From: Liolophura sinensis
Taxonomy: Eukaryota; Mollusca; Polyplacophora; Chitonida; Chitonidae
Assembly: GCF_032854445.1 (NCBI RefSeq)
Contig: NC_088301.1
Location: forward strand, 26,830,402 to 26,894,401
Length of the DNA: 64,000 nucleotides
Reading direction: 5' to 3'
Shown here one piece after another: positions 1 to 12,170 of the stretch; within the stretch, counting starts at the first letter, position 1, and each line of letters opens with the position of its first letter. A model generated the notes under the pieces. The model was not told the DNA's origin. It did not search any database and saw only the letters and a list, made by a program, of their open reading frames with translations. Made by a program: the position numbers and the translations under genes.

Positions 1-360
1 GCCCGGATAGCACAGTTGGTAGAGCGTCCGCTTCGGGACCGGTAGATCCAGGATCAAGATCGGGTCACACCTAAGACTTTAAAAGAGGAAGTTGTAACTT
101 CCTCGCTTGGCGTTCATCATGAAGGGGATAGTGCAACGACTGGTTGACCCGTATCAGTATAATGGCTCGGGCCGGGCAGCTTACTTACCTTCGGTAAGTC
201 GTCTCAGTGAAGCAGATCTAAATAAAAGAGCGGTGGAAATCCGTCCTGCAATAAGGAGGCACATTACACGTACATGCACCCTAAGGATTGCTTCGTCGTC
301 ATATGACTGAAAAATTGCTGAGTATGACGTTAAGCACTCACTCACTCATTCACTCACTCA
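1..360 (+). mobile_element. SINE-C copy 1 (tRNA-Pro-like head, CTCA tail)
   Basis: Starts in the tRNA-like head (box A TAGCACAGTTGGTAGAGC) and runs to a (CTCA/TTCA)n tail. The body contains AAGAGGAAGTTGTAACTTCC, a short palindromic arm, and GTGGAAATCCGTCCTGC. The left end is cut by the window edge or starts at base 1. Confidence 0.85.
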
Positions 361-641
361 TTTATGAATCATCAAGATTACCGGTACCTCTTGCATACCC
401 TAAGATTGAATCTATCACTGGCGGCATCTTAATTGAAAGGCCATATGCGACTGTTTTATCTTTTCCCTCCCTATACCTGGTGGTGTCCAGTTACTCGTGA
501 ACAGACAGCTGATTTTTAAGGAATGAAACCAAAATTAATAGTTTACAAAACGAAGTTAAAGATTAATATTCATGTTACGTACAAAATACTTCGTGCCTCG
601 AAGTTACATAATTATAACCTTATATAAAAGCGCAGCTTCGA

Positions 642-904
642 TTTATTTATTTGATTAGTGTTTTACGCCGTACTCAAGAATATTTCACTTATACAACGGC
701 GGCCAGCATTATGGTGGGTGGAAACCGGGCAGAGCCCGGGGGAAACCCACGACCATCCGCAGGTTGCTGGAAGACCTTCACACGTACGGCCGGAGAGGAA
801 GCCAGCATAAGCTGGACTGGAACTCACAGCGACCGCATTGGTGAGAGACTCCTGGGTCTTTACGCTGCGCTAGTGCGCTAACCAACTGAGCCACGGAGGC
901 CCCC
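642..904 (-). mobile_element. SINE-A, full length
   Basis: Antisense full-length element from the (AAAT)n tail to the head end GCCTCCGTGGCTCAGTTGG. Flanked by CGCAGCTTCGA (631-641) and CGCAGTTTCGA (905-915), a target-site duplication with one difference. The family has a pol III-type box A (TGGCTCAGTTGG) and box B (GAGTTCAAGTCC), a GC-rich middle, and the 3' signature TTGAGTACGGCGTAAAACAC. It resembles the MetaSINE-type elements of molluscs (inference). Confidence 0.9.
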
Positions 905-1058
905 CGCAGTTTCGAAGTAATAAACATACTTGTTAGCTTTCCCATGGAGCTATTAAATATTTCAATGGAATGTTGAAATGAATAATAAAATACATCGCCA
1001 AAGTCATCTCCTGAATGATCAGTTCAAAAAATTAACCGTAAATCTTAAAAACAAATGT

Positions 1059-1190
1059 CAGCAACCTGCGGATGGTCGCGGGTTTCCCCCGGGCTCTGCC
1101 CGGTTTCCTCCCAACATAATGCTGGCCGCCCTCATAAGTGAAATATTCTTGAGTACGGCGTAAAACACCAATCAAATGAATCAAATAAAT
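1059..1190 (+). mobile_element. SINE-A, 5'-truncated
   Basis: 3' half only, from GCAACCTGCGGATGGTCG to the AAAT tail. An exact 12-bp duplication AAAAACAAATGT flanks it at 1047-1058 and 1191-1202. Confidence 0.88.
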
Positions 1191-1958
1191 AAAAACAAAT
1201 GTGGAAGCGACATGTCATTTGTCTGTGTGAGGCATTTGCCAATAATGACGGCGCCATTGTGAGGAGTATGAAAGTTGTCCGCAAAATTACAGTCATGGAA
1301 AGCAACGAGGAATGCCGGGAAAGGGAGGTTATACATGTTGTAGCAGTCCTCCGTCTTTCCTCGTGTATTTTACTTAAGGTTTGTTTGCTTATTTGCTTTT
1401 GATTTAACATTATTTTCGTCATGACTTCTGTCATATTCTACAGAAGGCCTACTCCAAGTGTTAACGCTTTATTGATCACAGCCAGCAAAATACCTTGGAC
1501 TGGCATCTTTTTGATACACTAACCAGATTGTTTCCAGTTGCTTTTCTCGTGTATTCAGTCGGAACAGGCCCATTCACGCATCTTTTTCAGCAATGGTCAT
1601 TTATTTTTCACTCAGGCAAAATATTATGTGCACACAATTCAATTTAAATATACTTTAATACAGATATGTATTTCTAAACCTATTGTTACATGCACTTAGA
1701 AACAAACAATAAAACAATCAACGGAGAGCCTAATGTAATTCGGACCTAATGATTTATTTGTGTGCAAACTGGTAACGTATTACTCACGCATTGCGGGGGA
1801 TCCATGATCAAATTAGACCAAAGCCGTCATTCCGCGGAGGTAGTGTTATCCCATTCACCACCCCAACTACCTCAAACAACATCCCTTCGTATCCATTGCT
1901 CTCAGGGCGTCTGTAGCAAAGGATGTGTTTTGACATTCATGTGGTCTTACATGGAGTA

Positions 1959-2138
1959 TACTCTCAAAAATAAAAATACTCTGTTAAATTTAATACACAT
2001 TCTATTAATTCAACATAAAGATTCTATTAGGCTAACAATATTCTCCTGAATATAACATAGAATTATGTTGTAATAATATAAAGCATTCTAGCATGACTAC
2101 CGACTTTCTGTTAAAATTAACAGATTAATTTTGTGAGT
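1959..2138. mobile_element. MITE-like relative of the 40328 element
   Basis: Ends ACTCTCAAAAATAAAAATAC and GGACTCACAAAATTAATCTG (complement), with CTGTTAAATTT / CTGTTAATTTT arms. Shorter and diverged. Confidence 0.5.
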
Positions 2139-2910
2139 CCACGGTGATCTGCCTTCCGCCATAAAACACATCGACGTCGTATAAGTTAAATATTCGGTGT
2201 ACGCTTTGTTAAATACCAGTGAATTAAATAAATAAATAAATAGATTATTAAGTTTATAAATAGATAAATATTACACAACAATGAAAAACTGATGCACGTG
2301 AGAAGCCGTTAGAGGTTTTCATTGCTGATAAATTCATAATTAGCTTCCTTGATATCACCCATGATGCAATTAAAATCAGTCGAGTCACGTGATATATCTG
2401 AAAGAAGTGGTAGTGTCAAATTAAACTTCATTTCACACATATAAATACTCAATGCCTAACCTAATTTCTTGTGCTCCTGACTTATTAGGCTGTGGACTCA
2501 ATATACATCCGTCAGTCTATAAGATCTGTCAGTTACGGACAGGCAATCTATCTCCCAGCTTGTCTTGTTATTGACAGCTCTTTACACCGAAATGCCAATC
2601 AGGTGGACGCGGAGCTACGGAAAGTCACGATCTGTCCGTAAATCTTCCGGGGAAATCCCCGGGTCGACCCGAAGTTTGTGGCCTTGGCATCGATCGAAAG
2701 GCCGCCAAATCAAGGCTGATTTCATCTGTTGCCTCCCCGCATCGCTCCGTACGACCACTAGCTAATGAAAGTTACAGCACACTGAGGCGCGAAAAGGCGT
2801 TAATTTTCTTTTATCTCTCCGTTTTAGCCGCGTTGACAGCGATGTTGCACAGTCGCATTTAACTGTTTCCGCGTCGAGCATATCCTAACTTACAATATTG
2901 ACCGTTTTTT

Positions 2911-3284
2911 CAGACGCTGGAAACAGTTGGCGGTGTACGTCTGTACGGTTTGGAAAAATGCTGGTGTGAATATATTTGACGGTGCGTGTATTTGGAAGCT
3001 TGAAGTGCTTGGGGGAGCTAGGGTGGTCGGAACTGGGCAGGATTCGTGGAGGCATCCGTTGGGTGAGTGTGCTGACATCAATTGTATCGCCTTTTGTTGT
3101 ACATCTCTTCGCTTACCTCTACATCCTATACGTTCACCTCAGCTGGTACAGTCTGATCGTATAGCTGGAACTCTCTACATCAACTCGGCCTACACTCCTG
3201 TCCGTTGCTTATCTGTCCTACTGACTATATCCCGCATTAACGAGAAGACCCTTGGGCTGTAGAGTCAACAAACAACGATCCAAG
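2911..3284 (+). other. Possible non-coding or 5' UTR exon
   Basis: Bounded by GACCGTTTTTTCAG and CCAAG/GTAAGA, both good splice consensus sites. No frame is open across the whole segment; one partial frame has a hydrophobic stretch that ends at TAG. A spliced UTR is one reading. Confidence 0.15.
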
Positions 3285-3435
3285 GTAAGATGCTTTTTGC
3301 TTGCTATTCGGTCTTCCACAAAACGTTAAACCACTTGGAATTATACGGTATTTTGAGTAATTCACCAGTCAGGTCTAATAAATACCAGTTTAACATCATT
3401 GCATTTTTTTCTACCTAATTGTGCTTAACCCATTG

Positions 3436-3610
3436 TTTTAGGGGGCATGTAAGTTGCTACTATTTGGGCATTTACATGAACAGCTAGAACAAAACCCAGT
3501 AAAGCTAAACTGACAAGATGCCGTATTTCACTGGGTACGTGTGACCATTTGTCAGCTACCGGACAATCGTGGCTGTTCTGGTTTTGCTCGCTTTGCTGTA
3601 TGGTTTTCTT
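3436..3610 (+). repeat. Dispersed repeat B, about 170 bp
   Basis: Shares TTTAGGG, GTAAGTTGCTAC, CATTTACATGAA, TGACAAGATGCCGTATTTC and TGTGACCATTTGTCAGCTAC, then a GCT-rich end, with copies at 21170-21350 and 11808-11960 (same strand), a partial at 11030-11158, and antisense copies at 16370-16525 and 36500-36645. Confidence 0.65.
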
Positions 3611-4175
3611 TATATTGTCCACGTTACGCTTTGTACATTTTGACTATACGTTACATAGTACAGGTGTACCCATGGGAGCATGAGTCCATAGCCTTTGGGA
3701 AGCATCGCTATCACTGCACAAAGCTTCCCAAACCCGCCGCCGGATATACGTATTATTTTTGTCTACTGGGTTTCTCAGACTGAGTATATTGATCTCTGGC
3801 GGGAATCTGTGTGGAAATCGGAACATATGACCGAATGTCATTGCGAAGAGACCACCGAGACAGACAGTGTAATACACTGAATTCTTCGGGCATGACGTGG
3901 AGAACTGTTATCTATGGTACTATTATTCTTATGGCGCGGCGCGATATACTATGGCGAATAAGTCATCCCTTCTGGATAGCTTTCTCCAAACACATTCAGG
4001 TTTCGGTCCAAAACTGATTAAACGGTATACTCCAAACACTATTTTCTTACTACAATTTCACAAGATACACAGAGTATTATGCGTTGATCTATAGCAAAAC
4101 TGTGCAACAGCTGCAGAACAACTAATGGATATTAATAATTGTTAACTATTATTAATAATAGTTAATAATACTATT

Positions 4176-4314
4176 ATTTATTCATTTATTTGATTGGTGT
4201 TTTACGCCGTACTCAAGAATATTTCACTTATACGATGGCGGCCAGCATTATGGTGGGAGGAAACCAGGCAGAGCCCTGTGCTAGCGCGTTAACCAACTGA
4301 GCCACGGAGGCCCC
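4176..4314 (-). mobile_element. SINE-A with internal deletion
   Basis: Both ends are present, the tail signature and the head GGGGCCTCCGTGGCTCAG, but about 120 bp of the middle are missing between the CCCGGGC block and the head. Confidence 0.8.
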
Positions 4315-4821
4315 TTGGTGTACTATTAAGAATGCACACTGTGCACTTGTCTCTTTCTGTCTCCTGTTAACTGTACGTAACAAAATATAACAAAATACCC
4401 CTTTATTCCTTATGAGATCATGATATTCCAAATGAATATTGCAAACTTCCTTGTTTTACTTTGTTGTTTGTTTGTTTTTTCTTGTTTATTTTTTTCAGTG
4501 TTTTTTTTGTGTTTGTTTTACACAGCTTAAAATTACTTGAGCCTCTGTGGTATTGTTATATAGCCCAAAAAACCACAATGACTATTTTTCCGTGCGTGAA
4601 ACAAGATTCTTCCTCTTCGCCGCATTTTTCATTACGGGCAAGCATGTACCTATGGCCTCTATCGTGCGTGGAAATAGCTTTAATCAGCTCACCCTCGTGT
4701 ATGATTAATACGAGATGATGGAGCAATGGCATATACACATGGAGTATCACTACCCCCGTCGGGCATGCTCCATCATGTTACAATGTCTTCTTATTTCTTA
4801 TAGGTCTGTCTCAAACTAAAT

Positions 4822-4885
4822 ATCACACCGATATGCCTGAAATACTGTCAGTGCGGTGTTAAACGCCAACCATTCATTCACTGGA
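4822..4885 (+). mobile_element. Fragment of another SINE tail
   Basis: TGCCTGAAATACTGTCAGTG then GCGGTGTTAAACGCCAACCA and (TTCA)n. Related tails occur at 17655-17715 and 25230-25295. Confidence 0.45.
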
Positions 4886-5270
4886 TTGTAACTAAATAAC
4901 TGTGATGTCAGTGGCACAAATTAATGTCTCAATCATGCGCCAATTGTGTTCTTTCGAATTGAAGCGTGGAAATACTTCCATACCTTGATTGCAAGATACA
5001 AAATCTTAATACATCGATGTGTTGGCCTATCTCATTACATACGTGTAGAGGTGCCCTCGTCCCAATGTTGTTGTTCGTGTTCAGAGGCCTTGGGGGCGCA
5101 TAAGCGGTCGAATTCGCTCTTACGGTCGTTTCCGCACTCTTCCGTACGTAAATCCACCAATAAACCGTGCATATCTGTACCATCACACTTGAACACTTGC
5201 AACTTAAGAGATGGATCAGATTCGACATAGATCGGGATAGAGTTTTAGTATGTTTTAAGTCTAATTTTCT

Positions 5271-5385
5271 TTTCTTCCCACTGGTTTTCTCCCACCATAA
5301 TGCTGGCCGCCGTCAAATAAATGATATATTCTAGAATACAGCGTAAAACACCAATCAAATAAATAAATAGATAAATAAGTAAGTT
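5271..5385 (+). mobile_element. SINE-A, 3' fragment
   Basis: From TCTCCCACCATAATGCTGGC to the AAAT tail, diverged (TTCTAGAATACAGCGTAAAA). Confidence 0.7.
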
Positions 5386-5854
5386 TCTTTTCGTTCTTCC
5401 TGTGTAGCCTTCTCCCTGGTCAGATTTAGGCTGATTTAACTGCTTCCCATTTGCATGCAACATCCTGATTTGACACTTGTATTTTTGTCTGAGAACTGAC
5501 GATAATGGTTCTGTCGGAAATGGACCTTGTGGATTTGAACGTCCATTTTTTATCGAACAAAATTGGTGTACGAGTGTCAGGTCATACCGACCGCTCGAAT
5601 GTAAAAGACAACTTGAGAATTGCATGGAAAACTCAACTGAAGAAACACATTTGTTATTGCATATATTACTTGGATAAAACTTTGAACCGTCGAGTTTCAT
5701 GCTTGATTTGAATTTATTTTTCTAGATATTGTCTCTGTATTCCCCCTCGATATAGAGCTTACAAAGCTCACTTGCTATCTATGTATTTGTCTTCATTGGA
5801 TGATGTCGTTGAAGATTTCCCCAGGCGAAAGTGTCATCTGCTTCGTAAACCGAA

Positions 5855-6212
5855 CCTCATTGAAACCCCCATTTGCCTCATTGAAAGTCCGATTGACCTC
5901 ATTAAACATTCCAGCGGGCTCGTGGAAACCAACATTGGCCTCATTGAAAGTCCGATTGGCCTCACTGAACATTCCAGCTGTCTCGCTGAAAACCTCATTG
6001 GCCTCGTCGAAGAGGTCTCGTTGAAAGACCAAATGACCTCATTGAAAGCCTAAATGGCCTCTTTGAAAACCCAACTGGCCTTTTTGAAATCTCCATTGGC
6101 CTTTTTGAAAACCCCATTGGCCTTATTAAAACCGGCATGAGCCTTAGCGAAAACCCCATAGTCCCTGTTGAAAAACTTATTTATGTCACTGAAAACTCAA
6201 TTGGCCTTATTG
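5855..6212. repeat. Degenerate 21-bp array, about 17 copies, open on both strands
   Basis: Units follow CCTCATTGAAAACCCCATTGG with many substitutions. The + strand reads a 7-residue pattern (LIESPIG), the - strand reads FNEAN-type heptads. The - strand frame has one stop and one length slip over the whole array. Confidence 0.85.
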
Positions 6213-7394
6213 ACCTACGCTTAATATATCTCTATGCCCGTGTTTGTCGAGGATACTTATACCTGATTCGCTGGATTATTATCCTATAGGCGTGGTACAC
6301 AAACGTGAGTTCAAACCGAATGCTCCCTTGCTCATCAGCACTCGTCTATACACACGAATACTCCCACCTTCTCTCTTTGAGATTAAGTGTACAATTTCAA
6401 TACATATGTAACATATGGTATATTTGCTGATAAGATTCTTTAAACATCTTGCTGGATGGTAACATATGGCCTGTGTTTGAACGGCTGTAGACATCTACTT
6501 TTTATTGACTTTTTTCGGCCTCTGGCCAACTTTTTATCTCTTCTATGCCCAGATTTCAACGAACAACTTTGGGATTCACTTTAATAATATAAAGCGGTAT
6601 ACATATTTGTAGCTGAATACATGTACAATTTTAGGAAAGAAATCGGCTTGATTGCATGATAGAACCGGTTTTTACGCTGCGTATTACGACGCCCAGGGAT
6701 GACTCAAAGCATTGACATTACGTACGTCTCCAATTATTGAAGGTGCTATCCACACTATTATCGAATTTCACTTCTTTCACTCTTTGGTGTTTCTCTTCTG
6801 TTAACCATATCATAGAATCTTGTACACATGCAGTCTTTTCAGCTTTCTCAACAAATTAAGAGATAAGTGGCTGTTCAAATATTGCGGTCATTCTAGCGCG
6901 GTTTTGTAACTTTTAATCATTGAACGAATTTTTCGATTTGAGGACAGTGTTTCTTACAAGTTATGCTTTGGCTGGAACAGGTTTTTAAGTCAGATGTGAA
7001 ACTGTGACACATATTGCCGTGTCGACCTTTGATGCCTTCCATGTACTGGTCTGGATTCATAGCTGACCTATCTACATCGAGTTTTAACCCAAAGTGTGTG
7101 GCACAAATTCTGTGATCACATTCAGTTGTAATTGTTCAATGTTTTGTGGTCAGATCCCAACCGCAATTGTCACACGAACCAAACACGTAGTTTCGTTATT
7201 TTGCACGTGTTGAAATACAAATACATGACGTCTCTCATATGAACGCTTTACGGTGTTGGTAGTTTGGAAAGGAAAATTTCCTGATTTAATGATTTGAGAT
7301 TACGAACTCTGCAGTGGTCATTTGGAAAGAGAAGACCACAAAAAGCGTTGACGTTATCGTGGATAAGCGAATGGGTCGTGACCGTGAGTAAGGT
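6213..7394. other. Intergenic, nothing recognised
   Basis: AT-rich sequence with only short ORFs and no clear repeat. Confidence 0.6.
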
Positions 7395-7777
7395 TTGCTT
7401 TTCGATCAAAAGTTTATACCACTGCTTGCCTTTCAATGATAAGTTTTATACCACTGCTTGCCTTTCGATCACAAGTTTATACCACTGCTTGCCTTTCAAT
7501 GATAAGTTTTATACCACTGTTTGCCTTTCGATAAGTTTATACCACTGCTTGCCTTTCGATCAAAAGTTTATAACACTGCTTGTCTTTCAATGATAAGTTT
7601 TATACTACTGTTTGCCTTTCGATAAGTTTATACCACTGTTTGCCTTTCGATAAGTTTATACCACTGCTTGCCTTTCGATCAAAAGTTTATAACACTGCTT
7701 GCCTTTCGATCGAAAGGCTATACCGCTGTTTGCCTTTCGATCGAATATTTATACCATTACCTGCCTTTCGATCAATT
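7395..7777. repeat. 28/31/32-bp tandem array, about 12 copies with alternating unit types
   Basis: Three unit types share TTTATACCACTGCTTGCCTTTC but differ in the joint: CGATCAAAAG (31 bp), AATGATAAGT (32 bp), CGATAAG (28 bp). The order suggests higher-order duplication. Confidence 0.9.
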
Positions 7778-8594
7778 GGCGTGGTTTCAGTACCACTCCT
7801 GGACAGGGATGTGAATTCAATATTCTGATGCTTTCATTATTTTCGTGGCGTTAGTGACATTCAGCGGTCGACTTTTCCATGTAGCTTTACATGAAGTTCA
7901 TTTAGACCACTTGCCTTCCACCACATGTCTCATGTGAGACCGTTGCAATAGTAACTCGCCAAATGGTGTTTTTTCTGTGGGCCCTTTGGTGTCCTCCACC
8001 CGTAATACTGAGAGCTATGGTATATGTGCAAAACTGAACATGGCATTGACGATAGTCGACCCTACTTCACTGCTATGTGATATGCTTAGGGGAGAGCCTG
8101 CTGATAGAACTATCCATTCCTCTGTCATATGGCCTTAATCCGAAACGAGCGTTCATCCTAGCCATGCGGAAAATTAAACCATTTACGGGCTAGCCCATTA
8201 CAAATATCGAAGTATTATGGTCAGATTTAAGGTTTACTGAGCACCTATGCTGCAACACGATCATTCATATTTCTAACAGATCTTCGCAACAATGCTACCC
8301 CGATGAGCTCACAAACGCCCAGCACTGATTCGCTTTGATGTTTTGGATCGAATCTGAAGAATAGATCATTTTACTTCGGCTAAGAAGCCAGATATAGGTC
8401 TCTGTATCCGTTGCCTTTGAAGCGCCTATCGCTCCTTGGGGGAGCAGTAAATGGACATGTTTATTGATGTAAATCAACTTATCCGTGCGGAGAATTGGCG
8501 CCATACAAATTCTCTCTGCTCAGAATGATGAGAGTGAAGAGCCAACCCGCAGTTATGCCAGTTAAAGCCATCTGATTATTGTTTAATGTAAATA

Positions 8595-8915
8595 CTACAG
8601 ACTCCCATTCACAAAACATACCATTAGGTTAAACTGACTCCAGTCCACAAAGCATTTTATTGGACTTCAATGCACAAAACATGTCACTAGGTTAAACGGA
8701 CACATGCATAGTATTGGGTTAATACAGGCTTTCCAGGAGTTTAATCTGACTCCCACTCACAAAGCTTTGTATTAGTTTAATGCTACCTTTCATTCACAAG
8801 ACAAGGCAGTTGGTTATACTGACTCCAAATCACAAAGCTTTACATTGCTTTAATGCAGACTTTCATTCCCAAAGCATACAGACACCCACTCACAAAACTT
8901 GCGATTAGTCTAAGT
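8595..8915. repeat. Old degenerate tandem repeat, unit about 35-40 bp
   Basis: Recurring GACTCCCATTCACAAA, CACAAAGCTTT and ATTAGTTTAATG-type segments with low identity, about eight units. Confidence 0.6.
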
Positions 8916-9418
8916 AGATTTTCCTATCCACGTGGCGTGACAATGTGTGGATACAATTCGGCGACTCAACACTGCATGAAGCTCAATTATCGGTCTATCG
9001 GATATCCATAATGTCAGTGGTCAGTTTCTAACATTTCACAAAACTGAATTTTGTGGAGGTAAAATTTCAAGAAATCAAGATGTTGAAGGTTGGTTTAGAC
9101 ATAGCTTTATGGTATTGCCTGAAAGACGCTTAATATAGGGTGTGCGTCAACTTGAATATGATTAACGACGTGTCAATGCTAAGGTCCAATGCGATAAAAA
9201 AAGCAAGTTCTTCAAGTCGCATCCGGGAAAATCCTTGATGACCAAATTAAATATGAAAAAGAACAGTAAATAATGCAATGAACATTTCTCTAAATAGAAA
9301 AGCGTTATTTATTTATGATCCCATGAATTAAATTAGGGTATAGGATGAGAAGTAGCCTGTTTCTGTCCTTGATATAACTTCTTTCATCTTTTCCATGGAA
9401 CACGTCTCCTTGCTTTAG

Positions 9419-9630
9419 GGAGCACAGTGTGTTAGCCGAGAGGTCAGAGCGTCCGCCTTGCAAGTCGGATACCCAAAGTCCTAGTCCGAGTTATGACCGA
9501 GATTTTAAAACCGGCGTTCGCCTCAGCGTAAACGATAGACGTAGATGAATTGGTTGCCATGTGGCAGTGTACCATGACTTGTGTAGTCATAGATCTGGTG
9601 TCTTCGTCATTCTATTCCAGTGAAGCAGCG
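9419..9630 (+). mobile_element. tRNA-Ala-like SINE candidate, single copy here
   Basis: Head-like segment with TTAGCCGAGAGGTCAGAGCG (box A-like), an anticodon-loop-like CTTGCAA between CCG and CGG stems (TGC, alanine-like) and a diverged box B region. The body shares AGTGAAGCAGCG with SINE-C. Confidence 0.4.
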
Positions 9631-10997
9631 TTATAAATTTGTCAACAAGGGGGACAGGTCTGCTCCAAAGTGATCATATGACTGAATTCATGTTCAAAGC
9701 TACACTAAACCCCAAGCGAGAAAAGACACATTTCCATTCGGGGCTTTGTATCTCATCCAGAAAAGACGATTGAACATTTAGACCTATATAATTTTTGTCT
9801 ACTTTTATTTATATTCACACGCGATATATTAAATGCATTTTTTAAAATATTTCTTGAACTCAGCATAGATAGTAGGCCCCTATTCCACCTGATAAATTTT
9901 GTCTTCCATGTCTTTATATCTGGAATCTATCTCCAGCATAGATTGGCTTAACTGATTGGTAAGCTATATAATATAGTGTGGTCTACTTTTGCGGCCAATT
10001 CATTAAGTTGTTAAACCAGTACAGCTGTGTTTCTTATGATAGCTTATAAATGCTCCGATTAGCTCATGGCGATACAGGAACAGTCTGAGTTGTATAGGGA
10101 AGGAGTAGAGCTCTGGTTGTTTAATCAGCAGGGGTCGCGATACTCAGCTCGTCAGCCTGTCACTTTCGTTCTTGTCTCGACCCCTATACATGTTACAGAC
10201 CCATCCGCAGACATTGCTGCAGGCATGTGGGGTCTTGTGAAAATCATCACTTGACGCTAAACACGGATGGTTTGCTAGTTGCAAAATGCTGTCGCCCCCC
10301 GGGGAAAGGACATTACAGTCAACGTTCACGGGTGCCACCCTTAAGTTTATTTTCTCCACAACAGCTAAATCCCTATTGCTAAATGCTAGGTATCTTTTTC
10401 CCCATCGCGTCTGTTTTCTTAAAGAACCCATACTGTTCCAGTTTCTCTTGCCAGAGGCATCCGCAGCCTAAGCGTGCTGATTTGACCTCAAATAGGCTAG
10501 GCACAGATTTAGTATTTTTATAACAATGTTTTGTGCTGATACCAGATCTCGAGATTTATTTTGGCAATCTCGTCTGCGTTCTAGAAAAGTCCTTGCTCTA
10601 TACAAGCTATAAATCCTTACTATTGTAGGGAATAAATTTATATAAAATGCCTAACGTTATTTTAATGAATCATTTACACCACTTGGGCAGTAGACCTATT
10701 GTAGTCATATCTTGGGATGGTTACTTAAAGTAGATAGGCCTAGTCAGATACTCTGAACTCACAACGAGTGCTCAGTGCCGTCAGACTGCCGCGTAATAAA
10801 GAGTTTTGTCTTAAAGCTATGGTTAAAAGTAAAAGTTTTAATTACGAAAGTGCGAGAAATTGAATTGTTAAACTGACCTTTATGCAGAAATAGTAGATGC
10901 CTAACACCTGGTTAATAATGGAGTTTTTGGCTTGCTCGTTGTATTTGTTTTATTGTTTGAAGTGTCATGTTTAATGGCGATTAGCCAACAGACTGAC
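9631..10997. other. Intergenic, nothing recognised
   Basis: Short ORFs overlap on both strands near 10066-10471. The segment is somewhat GC-richer but has no splice context. Confidence 0.5.
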
Positions 10998-11035
10998 GGG
11001 AAAGGGTGGAGGAAGGGGGGGGCGGGGGTGGGGGT
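10998..11035 (+). other. G-rich run, quadruplex-capable
   Basis: Several runs of 3-9 Gs separated by 1-5 bases. A similar run is at 43597-43621. Confidence 0.6.
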
Positions 11036-11158
11036 AAGTTGCTTTTTTTGAGTATTATGAACATTTAGATTAAAGCCCAAAGGAACGGTGACAAGAGGCC
11101 TGATTTCACCGGCTATATGTAAGCGTGACCATTTTGCGAGCATCACAATGTCGTCGCT
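11030..11158 (+). repeat. Dispersed repeat B copy, partial
   Basis: GGTAAGTTGC, GAACATTTAGATTAAA, GTGACAAGAGGCCTGATTTC and ATCACAATGTCGTCGCT. It sits just after a long G-rich run. Confidence 0.5.
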
Positions 11159-11807
11159 AATCTAGTTTTACTCTATTTTCTGATGTCTTTTGTATTCTTA
11201 ATGAATTGTTCACTTTAACAACTGTTGTTCGGTTTATGGATGAAGAAAACCAAATCAACGCGAGCTGAATTCGACTGTGCGACTCTGTTAGCCATACAGA
11301 GGCTGCACAGAAAACTATCAATATATATTGTCACGTTTATTGATAATACAGTCATTTTTTTAATGCTGAAGAAAAAAGAAATCCTCTGCACGGTTTTGTC
11401 AAGACTATTCCGAAAATCCAGGATTTCAAAACATTTGGTTATCATTTGAACCAAATACAATGCTGAAGGTGCTAGTATTTCACTTTAAAGAAAAAAAGGC
11501 TAAGACGGTATTGACAAGATATTATGCAAACTGACGACTTATTCCTCAGAATGGTCCTGACGAATAATGGTATGTAAGGATTTCTGAATGGTACACGGAT
11601 ATATTATGGTATTTATCGAAGCGTTTCTATTGGACAATATACGGAGAAAATCGTGAAGGCAAGAGGTGGAGTATCAGTTCCCCAGGCCTTTTCACTTTAC
11701 ATTGTTTTCATGTAAATATTTGTAATTTCTGATGACAGCACAGCAGTTTGGGAAATTGTAACATACTGACCTTACTGTATATTTTTACCTAATTCTGCTC
11801 AAGTCAT

Positions 11808-11960
11808 GGTGCTACTAAAAGTTGCTACTCTTTAAGCACTTACATCAACAGAAAGAATAAAACCCTAATTGAGCTAAATTTGACAAGAGGTTGGATTTCA
11901 CGGGTTACATTTGACCGTTTATCAAATTTCACACTGTTTTCTCTGCTTTGGTTTAACTCT
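11808..11960 (+). repeat. Dispersed repeat B copy
   Basis: CTACTAAAAGTTGCTACTC, GCACTTACATCAACAGAA, TTGACAAGAGGTTGGATTTC and TGACCGTTTATCAAATTTC follow the repeat B plan. Confidence 0.6.
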
Positions 11961-12069
11961 ATGTGTTGTAAATCTTTTTGCATTTTCCACCTTCTGCGCG
12001 AATTTTTCTCTTTTACAATATACGCCAGTGGACAAATTTGTACTGGTGGAAGAATCCTTAGTGTTCCGG

Positions 12070-12170
12070 GTGTAATTACTAGAAGAGGAAACCGGAGTGC
12101 TCGCGGTGCATTCAGTAGAAGAGGAAACCGGAGTGCTCGCGGTGCATTCAGTAGAAGAGGAAACCTGAGT
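12070..12170. repeat. 36-bp tandem repeat, about 2.5 copies
   Basis: AGTAGAAGAGGAAACCGGAG followed by TGCTCGCGGTGCATTC, repeated nearly exactly. ORFs on both strands through it are shadows. Confidence 0.85.

Noticed and set aside
1132-1434. 100-codon - strand ORF ending in SINE-A sequence
   Set aside because: Its 3' part is the SINE-A tail, and the rest shows no family or splice context.
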